DNA of 27,350 bases from an uncultured Fretibacterium sp. (GTDB taxonomy: Bacteria > Synergistota > Synergistia > Synergistales > Aminobacteriaceae), in contig CALGHA010000147.1 of the NCBI GenBank assembly GCA_937915835.1, positions 1 through 27,350 of the forward strand, read 5' to 3'. The translations under genes and the position numbers were made by a program. Of the stretch, positions 8,157 through 16,742 are shown piece by piece; position 1 is the first letter of the stretch; each line of letters starts with the position of its first letter. The notes beneath the pieces are model-generated. The model worked only from the letters and a program-made list of their open reading frames with translations, made no database searches and was not told the DNA's origin.

Positions 8157-8735
8157 ATGCGTGCATTAAGATTTATCTCTGTTTTATGTGTAATAACTTG
8201 CATGTTCACTTGTCATGAAGTCGAAGCAGCTTCCAAGCGTAAAGCTCAAGCCTCACAAACTTCATCGTCATCATCCGAAAAGCACGTGTTGCCGAAGCGT
8301 GGTGACGTTGCAGTTCTCGTTGAAGGTCCGGACGAGTACAAATCCCGAGCAGAGGCTTCAATCGTTAACATTCTCGTAAATCGGGGTTATCGTGTTGTTG
8401 ATGAGGCAAAAATGCGTCGTATTCGTCAAGCTGCTGCCAGAGCTCAAGCCGCACGATATGCCTTATACGGAGAATTTGACAAGATACTCAAGATTAACGC
8501 GAGTTACAGTGTTGCCGCAACGATTATTGCTCATATTGTTCCGGAACAGTCGCGTGAAAATCGAATTAAACTTTACACGAGCACGGCATCTGTTTCTGTT
8601 ATAGCTGTGAGGTCCAACGGAATTAAACTCGGCGGAAAAACTTCTGAGAGCAAGCAGGTAGGCTACACTGAGGCTGAAGCGATGAGAAAAGCTGTTGACG
8701 CGGCAATTCAAGACGGAATGTTACAGTTATTCTAA
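8157..8735 (+). CDS. Small exported protein, FlgT middle-domain-like
   Basis: 192 aa with a signal peptide (MRALRF then a hydrophobic core with three Cys, probable cleavage VEA|AS near residue 25). The Cys residues do not form a good lipobox, so it is more likely a soluble periplasmic protein. After a Ser-rich stretch (about 30-42) there is one alpha/beta domain: GDVAVLVEG, ILVNRGYRVVDEAKM, an Arg/Ala-rich helix, a central strand VAATIIAHIV, and a final helix. This pattern resembles the CsgG/FlgT-M fold of its neighbours, without specific motifs. A consensus AGGAGG lies 9 nt before the ATG. It sits between the FlgT-like and CsgG genes in the same run. Function unknown; a structural partner of the neighbours is an inference. 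Confidence 0.68.
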   Translation: MRALRFISVLCVITCMFTCHEVEAASKRKAQASQTSSSSSEKHVLPKRGDVAVLVEGPDEYKSRAEASIVNILVNRGYRVVDEAKMRRIRQAAARAQAARYALYGEFDKILKINASYSVAATIIAHIVPEQSRENRIKLYTSTASVSVIAVRSNGIKLGGKTSESKQVGYTEAEAMRKAVDAAIQDGMLQLF

Positions 8736-8756
8736 ATCTTAAAGGGGGCATGTAAT

Positions 8757-9377
8757 ATGCGAAATGTTATGAAATTATTGATTATGTTTCTCGTAATTCT
8801 CTATGCTGTTTATCCTGTTGAGGCCCAACCCAGACTTGCTGTAAGGACATTCGAGGACAGAACTCAAGAACAAGATGCTCCGGCTTCAGCCATTATGGAT
8901 ATGATGATTACTGAGTTGAACAAAGCAGGAGTTTTTGAGCTTGTTGAACGTGAAAGTTTTGAGGACATTTCAGAAGAATTAGAGCTAAGTCAATCAGGCC
9001 TCGTCGATCCCTCAATGGTTCTAGAAATTGGGAAACTTCATAGTGCTCAATACACGATGAGAGGAGCAATTACCCTGTATTATTACAACGAGAAGGCAAA
9101 AGGTTTCTTGCTTCCAATAATAGGCCACGCGGCAATCGCAAAGACAGCATATGTCCTTCTGGAAATTCGTATTTTCAGCAACACGACAGGAAAAGTTGTT
9201 TACACGTCAGATCAGCTTGGAAGCTCACAACAGGATGCAAAAGGTAATCTTGCTACATATAAGGGTTTCTTTATTGGCGGCTATCAGAGAACTCATGGAG
9301 GAATACTTGCTTCGGCTGCTCGTAATGCTGTTATGAAACATGTTGCTGGGATTAAAGCTCATAAATGGGACGAGTAA
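8757..9377 (+). CDS. CsgG-family exported protein (short)
   Basis: 206 aa with a signal peptide ending PVEAQ (about residue 23). The mature part follows the CsgG family: PRLAVRTFEDRT, ASAIMDMMITELNKAGVFELVERES, then SGLVDPSMVLEIGKLHSAQYTMRGAI, the AYVLLEIRIFSNTTGKVVYTSD strand pair, and a terminal helix. In CsgG the two inter-strand segments form the beta-hairpins of an outer-membrane pore. Here the equivalent segments (about 105-125 and 145-175) are short but present and Gly-rich in the second. There is no lipobox Cys, unlike CsgG itself. It has a strong AAAGGGGG Shine-Dalgarno, with 21 nt from the previous gene and 19 nt to the next. Family call is good; pore formation is speculative. Confidence 0.78.
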   Translation: MRNVMKLLIMFLVILYAVYPVEAQPRLAVRTFEDRTQEQDAPASAIMDMMITELNKAGVFELVERESFEDISEELELSQSGLVDPSMVLEIGKLHSAQYTMRGAITLYYYNEKAKGFLLPIIGHAAIAKTAYVLLEIRIFSNTTGKVVYTSDQLGSSQQDAKGNLATYKGFFIGGYQRTHGGILASAARNAVMKHVAGIKAHKWDE

Positions 9378-9396
9378 AACTCACTGGAGATTAATT

Positions 9397-10341
9397 ATGA
9401 GAAAAATTATTTTATTGCTTTTTATTGCGGCTTTACTCTCATCAAGTTTTTCCGCTGAAGCTCAAGATAAGAACATGCTTCGTCTTGGAATGATTAAGTT
9501 CACAACCAAAGCTAAGGGAGTTACTGAAGAACAGGCGGCGGCAATCGGTGATATATTCGCTCGAACTCTGGCCAATTCCAAATCTCTGATGATCGTAGAA
9601 CGCGAACGAATTGAAGAAATTGCAAATGAACATCATCTTACTAAAGCCGGACGCTTTGAAGATGACGACGTAATCGAACTCGGTAAACTTATAACCTGTA
9701 AATACATGCTTCTTGGAGCTGTTACAAATCTTGAGAAAAAAACTTCGACAACTGATTTCTGGCTTCTCAGTGAAACGCATCAAGATGTTTCTGCAACAAT
9801 AGACATAAGAATAGTAGATGTAGAAACCAGCAAAGTTATTATGACATTTTCCGAAAGCGGAAGTTCATCACGGAAGGGCGACGGGTTTAACTTTTACGGA
9901 ATAAAAATTGACAAGGGCAAACAATTTGAAGGTCTCGAAGAATCCGCGATCGCTGAAGCCGTATTCAGGTTAAGTTTCAATATTCGTGAGGAGCTCGCTG
10001 GAGAACATATCCAAGTTATAAATAACACCAGGAAGGAACTTACGTTAAATGCCGGCGAAAACTGGGGAATTGGTCCGGGCGTTTTGTTCAATATTTATTC
10101 GGAGGGTGAAGAGGTAAAAAATCTCGACGGTTCATCAATGGGCAGGAAGTTAACGCTTGTTGCTGTTGTGAAGGTTACGGATGCTCAGAAGGATTTCTGT
10201 TACGCTGAAGTCATGAAGGACGGCGGAAATTACTCAAGCATTCATAAGGGCTATAAGGCTCAACCTACCACACTGAAGGAGGCGAATAAATTTATTCAGG
10301 AAAATCGTGCGGCTAAGAAGAACCGGAAAAAGAAGAGTTAA
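9397..10341 (+). CDS. CsgG-family exported protein with FlgT-C-like tail
   Basis: Start set at ATG 9397 (314 aa). A CTGGAGA Shine-Dalgarno precedes it and it opens a clean signal peptide, MRKIILLLF...SAEAQ. An upstream in-frame ATG at 9340 would put 19 hydrophilic residues first and overlap the previous gene. Residues about 25-205 form a CsgG-type domain: LRLGMIKFTTKAKGV, SLMIVERERIEEI, KYMLLGAVTN, DVSATIDIRIVDVETSKVIM, SGSSSRKGDG. Residues about 215-295 resemble the SH3-like C-terminal domain of FlgT (LNAGENWGIGPGVLFNIYS, EVKNLDGSSMGRKL, VVKVTDAQKDFCYAEV). It ends in a basic tail rich in Lys. No lipobox. It belongs to the same run as its neighbours. Confidence 0.76.
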   Translation: MRKIILLLFIAALLSSSFSAEAQDKNMLRLGMIKFTTKAKGVTEEQAAAIGDIFARTLANSKSLMIVERERIEEIANEHHLTKAGRFEDDDVIELGKLITCKYMLLGAVTNLEKKTSTTDFWLLSETHQDVSATIDIRIVDVETSKVIMTFSESGSSSRKGDGFNFYGIKIDKGKQFEGLEESAIAEAVFRLSFNIREELAGEHIQVINNTRKELTLNAGENWGIGPGVLFNIYSEGEEVKNLDGSSMGRKLTLVAVVKVTDAQKDFCYAEVMKDGGNYSSIHKGYKAQPTTLKEANKFIQENRAAKKNRKKKS

Positions 10342-10380
10342 TCTTCACAACGAAATTCACGAAGGGAAAGTGTTAAATTT

Positions 10381-11505
10381 ATGCGTAACAAGAAAAAGTT
10401 TTCGGCGTTAATGATGAGTATCTTTATGCTTGTTCTTGGTTTTAGCAATTCAGCTTTAGCGATCACAGGAATTACTTCTGACATAACCCAAGTTTTAGGA
10501 GACACACCGAGCGTTTTTGTAAATCAGGGTGAAAATTTCAGTGTTACATTAACGGCCCAAAATCCCATAGGTAATGTTTCGTGGCATTTAGCCGGTGCAT
10601 ATTCGGAAAGTGATGTATATCTGTCATCAGAAACGGGCATTACGACGAGAGTATACGGAACTCTGAGAGAATATTCTGTGAACGGGAACCAATCGGCGGG
10701 ATATTCTTTTGCTATTATAGCGTATGATGACGGCGGGAGTGATACAGATAATAGTACAGCAGGATATAATTTCATGATTTTGGACAAAACACAATTTAAC
10801 AATGGAAATCCTGTTCCTGATAACGGCGGCAGTGATAATGGTAATGTCGTTCCCTCACCAATTCCAGATAATGGCGATAATGTCGTTCCGGACGAAAATC
10901 CGGAGCTTAATATTGGTGTGATTGAGGCAGTTCCTGAGTTGTCGGATGAGGTCATTCAAAATCTTGCTGATAATGTGAACGTTGACCCAAGCGAAATTAC
11001 TTTACTCACAGAAGACGACTTTGACACTTCCGAGCCTCCAGAACCGACTGACGCAATGAGACGGCAGGTTGAAAGCGATAACGGTCAATTCGCCGCCAAG
11101 CTCAACACGATTAAAGTTGAAAAAGACGGCTGGTATGTTTTTCAAGTTACAGTTTCGGATGATCTCGTTGGTACGAAAGTCAGCGATTTAAAGCTATATG
11201 CTGCGGAGGGCTCTGACTTCAGGACAAGTTCCGTTAGGGCTGCTTTCGGATTAATGCCCATAATCAACGGTGTAACTGGAGCTTTAGAAGTCAGTGATTT
11301 GTTCGGAGTAAAACTCGACACATTGCCTAAACAATTTTTAGCGACGATGTTTTTATCAGCAAGTCAGAGTATGACGGTTTACATCGTAAAAATCTTGCTT
11401 ATGCTTCTTGCGGGAGGCTGTAATTCCGGCTTCGGGCTCGTTGGCGGAAGCGTATTCGTCGCAGCATTCGGCGTTTATGTTGTGAAGTTCTTCAAGAAAC
11501 GTTGA
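10381..11505 (+). CDS. Surface/exported protein with Synerg-CTERM sorting signal
   Basis: 374 aa with signal peptide MRNKKKF...SNSALA (about 27 residues). Residues about 30-140 are beta-rich and may be an Ig/cadherin-like fold. A low-complexity linker follows (about 143-175) built on Pro-Asp-Asn-Gly and Val-Val-Pro repeats. Near 240-290 a WYVFQVTVSDDLVGTKVSDLKLYAAEG segment recalls repeat proteins of Synergistota. The C-terminus has a hydrophobic stretch, GGCNSGFG at 345-352, a transmembrane helix and the tail KFFKKR. This matches the Synerg-CTERM signal (TIGR04564), thought to direct proteolytic sorting to the envelope. It ends 10 nt before the EssC-like gene, linking envelope and secretion genes. 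Function of the body is unknown. Confidence 0.78.
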   Translation: MRNKKKFSALMMSIFMLVLGFSNSALAITGITSDITQVLGDTPSVFVNQGENFSVTLTAQNPIGNVSWHLAGAYSESDVYLSSETGITTRVYGTLREYSVNGNQSAGYSFAIIAYDDGGSDTDNSTAGYNFMILDKTQFNNGNPVPDNGGSDNGNVVPSPIPDNGDNVVPDENPELNIGVIEAVPELSDEVIQNLADNVNVDPSEITLLTEDDFDTSEPPEPTDAMRRQVESDNGQFAAKLNTIKVEKDGWYVFQVTVSDDLVGTKVSDLKLYAAEGSDFRTSSVRAAFGLMPIINGVTGALEVSDLFGVKLDTLPKQFLATMFLSASQSMTVYIVKILLMLLAGGCNSGFGLVGGSVFVAAFGVYVVKFFKKR

Positions 11506-11515
11506 GTATATTGAC

Positions 11516-14500
11516 ATGAATTATCTGCTCGTTTTTCTCACAGGAAATGAAATCAAGCAGGTTACGTTAAAAAAGGGAGAACATATTACTGTCGGGACAG
11601 GAGAGAATGATACGCTTCTTCTTCCCGGCAGTTCTCTTCTTGCTAATCATCTCAGCTTGAATTTCACGGATAACGGAATTAACATTTTGTCTCGCACTCC
11701 GTTCAACATAATGGGGAAAAAGTCAGTCAACATAATTCTCTCAGCAGGCGATACAATTTCCCTCACTAATCGTACAACTCTTACAGTCTTTGAAAGCTGC
11801 TGCAATAACAACAACATAATATCCTTAAGCAGGCTTCATGAGATCTCAATAGGACGTTCGACCAAGAATGATATATGCTTGAAGGGTCCATTAGTTTCTT
11901 CTCGGCATGCAGTGATACGCAGGAGCCTCAAAACTCATAAGTTAATCATCAAGGACCGACACAGCCGTAACGGAATTTTCATTGACGGGAAATTAATTCA
12001 TTCGGGTAAACAGGAGCTTAATGATGACACGTTAATTTTCATCGGAGGATTTATACTTGAAATTAAGAACGACGCATTGAGATTTGTAAATTCTCCCGGC
12101 GAAGTTATATTTTCTCCTGAGATTATCCAAGCAAGTGTGCCATTTCCACAGCCCCCAAAATTATCTCCCTCGTTTTATCGTTCACCTCGAATACGAAGGT
12201 CCGTAAAGAATGCTGAAGTCGAAATTCTGCCGCCGCCGAGTTCAGGTTCAAGGCCTTCAATTTCATGGCTTTCTGTATTGTTGCCTCCGGGCATAATGAT
12301 TACAGTCATGCTTACAATGGCAACTTTTACGCGGAACGTCAACACACTTTTTTACACAGTACCAATGTCGATGGCCGGAGTAATTATGGCGATTGTGAAT
12401 TACAACAGTCAAAAGAAAAAATGGTTCCAAACTCAAGAATTAATCCGTCAGAAATATAATGAACATCTTGCTGAGAAGGAAAAAGAAATTTACGAGGCTG
12501 AGACCAAATACATATCAACGCTTTCATCGATTAATCCCGGTATTCTTGAGTGCATCTCAATCGCAGAGACACTTGACAGAAGGCTTTGGGAAAGGACATT
12601 AAGCGATCCTGACTTCCTCAATATCAGGCTTGGAACCGGACAAGTTCAATCGAATGTTGACGTAAAAATTCCCCGTGAACAATTGACGCTCGAAGAAAAT
12701 CCGTTTTTAGCAGAAGCGGCGAAGTTACGAGACAGGCATCAAGTTTTGAATGGAGTTCCTATGTGTCATTCCTTCTTGGAGGCTCCAATAACCGGACTTA
12801 TCGGCAGTCATGATGACGTTAAAAAATTGGCCTGGTCAATCGTGATTAATATTGCTGTTCATCATTCTTACGAGGACGTGAAGATTATCTGCGTTTATCC
12901 TGAGCACGAGCGTGAACAATGGGAGTGGATGAGGTGGCTTCCTCATATTTGGAACTCTGAGAGGACGAAACGTTTTATGTCATGTACTCTGATTGACAAG
13001 TCTCAGAAAAAAGGCCAGGATAAAACAGCTCGTACAATGTTACGGGAATTATCGGAAATCCTGAAAGTCCGGCAGCGTGAAAAGTCAAATTCCCGTCAAG
13101 ATAATCAGCCTGAAGCTCCGTTTTATTTCTTGATACTTGCTGACAAAAAATTAGTTGAGAGCAGCGGCGAATTATTTTTACCTCAATCGTCATCATTGGG
13201 ATTTGCGGCTCTTTATGCTTACGGTGATATTGGGGCTCTTCCTCGTGAATGCAACGCGATTATCGACTGCGGGGACCCTGTTAATGAAGTTAGTGCTTCT
13301 GTCCAAATGACTTGGGAACCCGAAAACAGCAAAATTTTCACTCCAGATAGCATGAATTTACAGTTAAGTCTTGTTGATAAATTTGCACGTTCGCTTGCTC
13401 CTGTTCGAGTTCATGAGTCAGGAAGCTCCGGCACTCTTCCGTCGAAAGTTTTATTGTTCTCCGGACTTGGTGTTAAGACTGTTGATGAACTGAATATTTT
13501 ACAGCGCTGGAATGACAGCAAATCATATTCGAGCTTAGCCGTTCCAATCGGGATAAAGAGCAACGGGGACATGTTCAACTTTGACATTCAGGAGGACTCA
13601 ATGGGCCCTCACGGAGTTATAGCCGGAACTTCGGGGAGCGGAAAAAGTGAAATGCTTACGGCTTGGCTGTTATCACTTGCTATGCATTTTTCGCCGAAGG
13701 ACTTGAATATTTTGTTGATTGAGTTCAAAGGTAATGACTTATCGAATATTTTAGCGACTTTGCCCCAAATTGCCGGAGTTGTCAATAATCTTCAGGTTGC
13801 AGGGATGATTGAACGCAGTCTTACGTCATTATCAGCTGAATACGAACGCAGACTGAGAATATTTGAGAGCATAACGGACTTAGCGACGAAATCACTTCCG
13901 GCTTATCAGAAATATCAGAAGAAACACCAGGACGATAAAAATCTTGAGGAATTGCCGTATTTAATCGTCGTTCTTGATGAGTTTGCGGAGTTCAAGAAGC
14001 AATTTCCGGAGCAGATTGATAAATTCGTTCAGCTTGCGAGAGTCGGCCGAAGTGCAGGGATTTACATGGTACTTGCTACTCAGTCTCCGAGCGGAGTTGT
14101 TCCCACACAGATTGAATCGAACATAAAATTTTACATCTGTCTTAGAACGGCTAACACTGGCGAGAGCAAAGAGTTAATCGGTACGACTGACGCATTTTTT
14201 ATTTCGAGGCCTGGACGGGCTTACGTGAAAGTTGGCGATGCAATTTACGAGCAAATTCAAACGTTTTATAGCAAAGTTCCGTATAATCCCAATCAAGATG
14301 AGAAAGAGGCTGTTACTGACATTAACTTAGTCGAAATCAACGGTGAACGAGTGAGCCCGAAAATTTACGATAAGACAATCAGAGCTTCCGAAGACACTCA
14401 AACTGAAGGACAAATTTTAGTTGCTCATATTAAGGACATTGCTCGTGAAAATAATTTCTCCAAAGCTAAGCCGGTCTGGACTAATGAGCTTCCTGTAACG

Positions 14501-16069
14501 CTGACTTTATCGTCACTCGGTGAAGAGGGGAACGCATTTATCAATCATGAATGGAACGAGGTAAATTCTGGATTAAGTTTTGCCGTCGGACTTCTTGATA
14601 TTCCCGAACAGCAAAGACAAGTCCCGTTCATGTTGGATTTTGCGCAGAATGGTCATCAAATTTTGTTCGGAGCTCCTTCATCAGGAAAGACTACGTTTTT
14701 GCAGACGGCTATACTTTCTGGAGCGTTATCTTACACGCCTAATCAGTTGCAATTCTTAATCCTCGACTTCGGGAGCTGGAGCATGAAAACTTTTGAGGAA
14801 CTTCCGCATACATTGATGGTTGCATACGCCAATAACAAGGAAAAATTACAGCAGGCTGAAGAATATTTATTGAATGAGCTTAACACTCGCAAGGAACTTT
14901 TTGCAAGTCAAGGTGTCGGAACTCTTGAGGCTTATCAACAAATTTCCGGCCGTCAGCTTCCCTCAATAATTGTCGCTATTGATAATATCACAGTTCTTAA
15001 TACTCAATATTCCGACATGATGGACTCAATTGTGAAAGTTGCGAGTGAAGGAGGCAGCTTAGGAATTTACTTGTTGATAACTTGCGTCGGAAGCTCAATG
15101 TTCAAGCTCGATAATTTCATCAAGTCTAAACATGCTCTTGAGCTTACGGATATTACGGAATACAGATCTCTTGTTGGAGCCGCGTCGAAACAGAAGCCCG
15201 GACATTTTCCCGGACGAGGATTTACGAAAGGGCCGTTAGAGTTTCAGACGGCTTTATGCGTCGAAGGAGTTAATGAGGGTGAACGTATCACTAATCTTCG
15301 TGAAATCTGTCATGCAATGAAAGAGGCTTGGACTGGTCAGAGAGCCTCAATCGAGGAAGCCGAAAAACGTGAGATTAATGCTGACGAGTTAGAGTTTAAC
15401 GCTGAAGGTTTCCAGATAGGAATTAACAAGGTCTCGAAACAGCCGGTTGAATTTACGTTCTCAAAGTTCAGCACGTGTATTATTGCCGGAGTTTCTGAGG
15501 ATGCCCGTAATAATATTCTGAGCCTGATAATTAATGCAATTTGCCAAAGTTCTGACGGAGAAATTTATTTATACGAGGCCGGCGACAAAGTCAGTTCGCT
15601 TTATCCTGAGTGTTTTATCGCTCGTAATGCTTCTGAGGCTGACGAGTTTATCTCGAACATTGCGGATGAATTTGACCGTCGCAGTAACGATGACGAGGAG
15701 GAAGCGGATTACCGGCCAATTGCCATATGCATTAATGACTTTCTAAGTTTTTATCGTGGAATTTCTCAGGAGAGCGCGGATATTCTTGATGTTCTCACTC
15801 GGAGCGGGGCTGACTTCAAGATTTATATTTACATGACATCCAGCATTGAAGATTTAGCTTTCTTGAACACGTTCAGGGCAACAATAATTCCATTTGATAA
15901 TTGCTTGAAGAAGGGGAATGCAATTGCCGCTGGAGGGAAGTTGATAGATTATATAGCTTTCAGGGATTTACACACTGAACAGGACATTAAATTTGCTGAG
16001 AATGAGGGCTGTATAATTCATGATAATAAAGCTGTAACGATAAAATTTGCGAAGGTGAGCCGAGAATAA
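11516..16069 (+). CDS. essC: EssC-like type VII secretion ATPase (FHA-TM-FtsK/SpoIIIE)
   Basis: 1517 aa, the size and layout of EssC/YukBA, the motor of T7SSb-type systems. Residues 1-90 are an FHA-like fold; about 100-180 a canonical FHA domain with GRS at 113-115 and SSRH near 128-131. Two membrane helices lie at about 250-272 and 279-298. FtsK domain 1 has Walker A GTSGSGKS (704-711, K710) and Walker B LIVVLDEF (D821/E822). Domain 2 has GAPSSGKT (1052-1059, K1058) and a weak Walker B ending AIDN (D1156/N1157, no Glu). Domain 3 has a degenerate P-loop, GVSEDARNN from 1325, with Arg at or near the Lys position. This pattern of one fully active and later weaker ATPases agrees with known EssC/EccC proteins. 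The yukD gene starts after 1 nt. Identification is confident; substrate selection by domains 2-3 is inferred from the family. Confidence 0.93.
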   Translation: MNYLLVFLTGNEIKQVTLKKGEHITVGTGENDTLLLPGSSLLANHLSLNFTDNGINILSRTPFNIMGKKSVNIILSAGDTISLTNRTTLTVFESCCNNNNIISLSRLHEISIGRSTKNDICLKGPLVSSRHAVIRRSLKTHKLIIKDRHSRNGIFIDGKLIHSGKQELNDDTLIFIGGFILEIKNDALRFVNSPGEVIFSPEIIQASVPFPQPPKLSPSFYRSPRIRRSVKNAEVEILPPPSSGSRPSISWLSVLLPPGIMITVMLTMATFTRNVNTLFYTVPMSMAGVIMAIVNYNSQKKKWFQTQELIRQKYNEHLAEKEKEIYEAETKYISTLSSINPGILECISIAETLDRRLWERTLSDPDFLNIRLGTGQVQSNVDVKIPREQLTLEENPFLAEAAKLRDRHQVLNGVPMCHSFLEAPITGLIGSHDDVKKLAWSIVINIAVHHSYEDVKIICVYPEHEREQWEWMRWLPHIWNSERTKRFMSCTLIDKSQKKGQDKTARTMLRELSEILKVRQREKSNSRQDNQPEAPFYFLILADKKLVESSGELFLPQSSSLGFAALYAYGDIGALPRECNAIIDCGDPVNEVSASVQMTWEPENSKIFTPDSMNLQLSLVDKFARSLAPVRVHESGSSGTLPSKVLLFSGLGVKTVDELNILQRWNDSKSYSSLAVPIGIKSNGDMFNFDIQEDSMGPHGVIAGTSGSGKSEMLTAWLLSLAMHFSPKDLNILLIEFKGNDLSNILATLPQIAGVVNNLQVAGMIERSLTSLSAEYERRLRIFESITDLATKSLPAYQKYQKKHQDDKNLEELPYLIVVLDEFAEFKKQFPEQIDKFVQLARVGRSAGIYMVLATQSPSGVVPTQIESNIKFYICLRTANTGESKELIGTTDAFFISRPGRAYVKVGDAIYEQIQTFYSKVPYNPNQDEKEAVTDINLVEINGERVSPKIYDKTIRASEDTQTEGQILVAHIKDIARENNFSKAKPVWTNELPVTLTLSSLGEEGNAFINHEWNEVNSGLSFAVGLLDIPEQQRQVPFMLDFAQNGHQILFGAPSSGKTTFLQTAILSGALSYTPNQLQFLILDFGSWSMKTFEELPHTLMVAYANNKEKLQQAEEYLLNELNTRKELFASQGVGTLEAYQQISGRQLPSIIVAIDNITVLNTQYSDMMDSIVKVASEGGSLGIYLLITCVGSSMFKLDNFIKSKHALELTDITEYRSLVGAASKQKPGHFPGRGFTKGPLEFQTALCVEGVNEGERITNLREICHAMKEAWTGQRASIEEAEKREINADELEFNAEGFQIGINKVSKQPVEFTFSKFSTCIIAGVSEDARNNILSLIINAICQSSDGEIYLYEAGDKVSSLYPECFIARNASEADEFISNIADEFDRRSNDDEEEADYRPIAICINDFLSFYRGISQESADILDVLTRSGADFKIYIYMTSSIEDLAFLNTFRATIIPFDNCLKKGNAIAAGGKLIDYIAFRDLHTEQDIKFAENEGCIIHDNKAVTIKFAKVSRE

Positions 16070-16070
16070 A

Positions 16071-16334
16071 ATGAACAATGAACCCGAAGCAATTATTGTT
16101 ACGATTGTGAGCACGAACGATAAAATCTCGCTCGATATGGAACTTCCTGCGAGCCTGCCGATCTCGAAGATTAAGCAGCAAATTCTTGAAGTCTTAAGGA
16201 ATATTTATGCTGGAGTTTTCGTTGGCTGGAATGACTGTAAACTTGTATACTCAAATCGTTTTCTTGATGACGGAGAAAGTCTGAACTCGTCAGGAGTATG
16301 TGAAGGAAGTTATCTTTATGTCGTTAAAATTTAA
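16071..16334 (+). CDS. yukD: YukD/EsaB-like ubiquitin-fold T7SS component
   Basis: 87 aa with a ubiquitin-like pattern: a first strand EAIIVTIVST, a second strand ISLDMELPASLPI, helix SKIKQQILEVLRNI, then LVYSNRFLDDGESLNSSGVCEGSYLYVV. The Leu-x-Pro-Ala-x-Leu-Pro turn, the ‘L..LDDGESL...GV.EGS.L’ ending and the short length match YukD/EsaB. Those proteins are small cytoplasmic subunits of Firmicute T7SSs needed for secretion. The start lies 1 nt after the EssC-like stop, indicating translational coupling. It is the last gene before an 80-nt gap carrying a probable new promoter. Confidence 0.82.
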   Translation: MNNEPEAIIVTIVSTNDKISLDMELPASLPISKIKQQILEVLRNIYAGVFVGWNDCKLVYSNRFLDDGESLNSSGVCEGSYLYVVKI

Positions 16335-16353
16335 TTAATTCATTCAGCAAGCA

Positions 16354-16365
16354 ACAAAATTTTGT
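16354..16365. promoter_or_regulatory. 12-bp perfect palindrome upstream of the first WXG100 gene
   Basis: ACAAAATTTTGT is its own reverse complement and ends 2 nt before the candidate -10 hexamer, a usual operator position. AT-rich palindromes arise easily by chance in this genome, so this is a candidate only. Confidence 0.3.
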
Positions 16366-16373
16366 GTTATATT
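16365..16373 (+). promoter_or_regulatory. Candidate extended -10 promoter for the WXG100 genes
   Basis: TGTTATATT fits TGn plus a -10 hexamer (TATATT, 16368-16373). No good -35 is seen 16-19 nt upstream, which extended -10 promoters can tolerate. It lies in the only sizeable gap (80 nt) between the ATPase/yukD genes and the secreted-protein genes, where a stronger promoter would make sense. Confidence 0.4.
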
Positions 16374-16397
16374 AATAAATCATCACGTTTTATCTTG

Positions 16398-16407
16398 AAG
16401 GAGGTGA
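16398..16407 (+). promoter_or_regulatory. Full-consensus ribosome binding site of the first WXG100 gene
   Basis: AAGGAGGTGA, a complete complement to the 16S rRNA 3' end, sits 7 nt before ATG 16415. It predicts very high translation, as expected for an abundant secreted WXG100 protein. Confidence 0.75.
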
Positions 16408-16414
16408 AAATTAA

Positions 16415-16705
16415 ATGCCTGAGATTTTATTAAGCCCCGAAACTCTTCGCTCAGAAGCATCAAAAATGGACAGTCAACGCGAGCAATTGACGGATATAGT
16501 CATGAAGATAAAAACTCTCGTTGATGGTCTTGAAGCAGGATGGCACGGCGCAGCACAACAAGCCTTCGTAAACAGCTTCAACGATAAAAAGACAGTGTAT
16601 GACAAATTTTCTGAGGATATGCTTGCTTTCTCGACGTTCATGAAGCAATATGCTGACGCTATGGAATCCGCCGATAACAATTCATTATCACAACTTAATT
16701 TTTAA
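16415..16705 (+). CDS. WXG100 (ESAT-6/EsxA-like) secreted protein 1
   Basis: 96 aa with no signal peptide and a helix-turn-helix hairpin. The turn carries the WXG signature as W43-H44-G45 (GWHGAAQQAF), flanked by amphipathic helices at about 8-38 and 48-88. The C-terminal helix has the F..FM..YA..M pattern common in this superfamily. Such proteins are exported as dimers by EssC-type ATPases, and their C-terminal tail can allosterically activate the motor. It is followed after 37 nt by a paralogue with the same KFSEDM segment, so a homodimer or a heterodimer is possible. It is probably the most abundant product of the locus, given its consensus ribosome binding site. Confidence 0.92.
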   Translation: MPEILLSPETLRSEASKMDSQREQLTDIVMKIKTLVDGLEAGWHGAAQQAFVNSFNDKKTVYDKFSEDMLAFSTFMKQYADAMESADNNSLSQLNF

Positions 16706-16742
16706 TTCAACATGCTTTTACACTAAGAAAGGGGGGAATTAA

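Noticed and set aside
8157..8235. Lipoprotein signal in the 192-aa protein because of three Cys in its signal peptide
   Set aside because: None of the Cys residues sits in an L-[AST]-[GA]-C type lipobox; VEA|AS is a better signal peptidase I site.
9340..9396. N-terminal extension of the second CsgG-family protein from ATG 9340
   Set aside because: It would overlap the previous gene and bury the signal peptide; ATG 9397 has a Shine-Dalgarno and a clean signal sequence.
8757..10341. Curli biogenesis operon
   Set aside because: CsgG-like proteins are present, but no CsgA/CsgB-type repeat protein, CsgE or CsgF is seen, and no lipobox is found.
6651..10341. Flagellar gene cluster
   Set aside because: FlgT-like folds alone are not specific; no flagellin, hook, ring or motor genes are present.
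16335..16353. Terminator after yukD (TTAATTAATT repeats)
   Set aside because: Only AT pairing, with no GC stem or T run, so it is unlikely to terminate.
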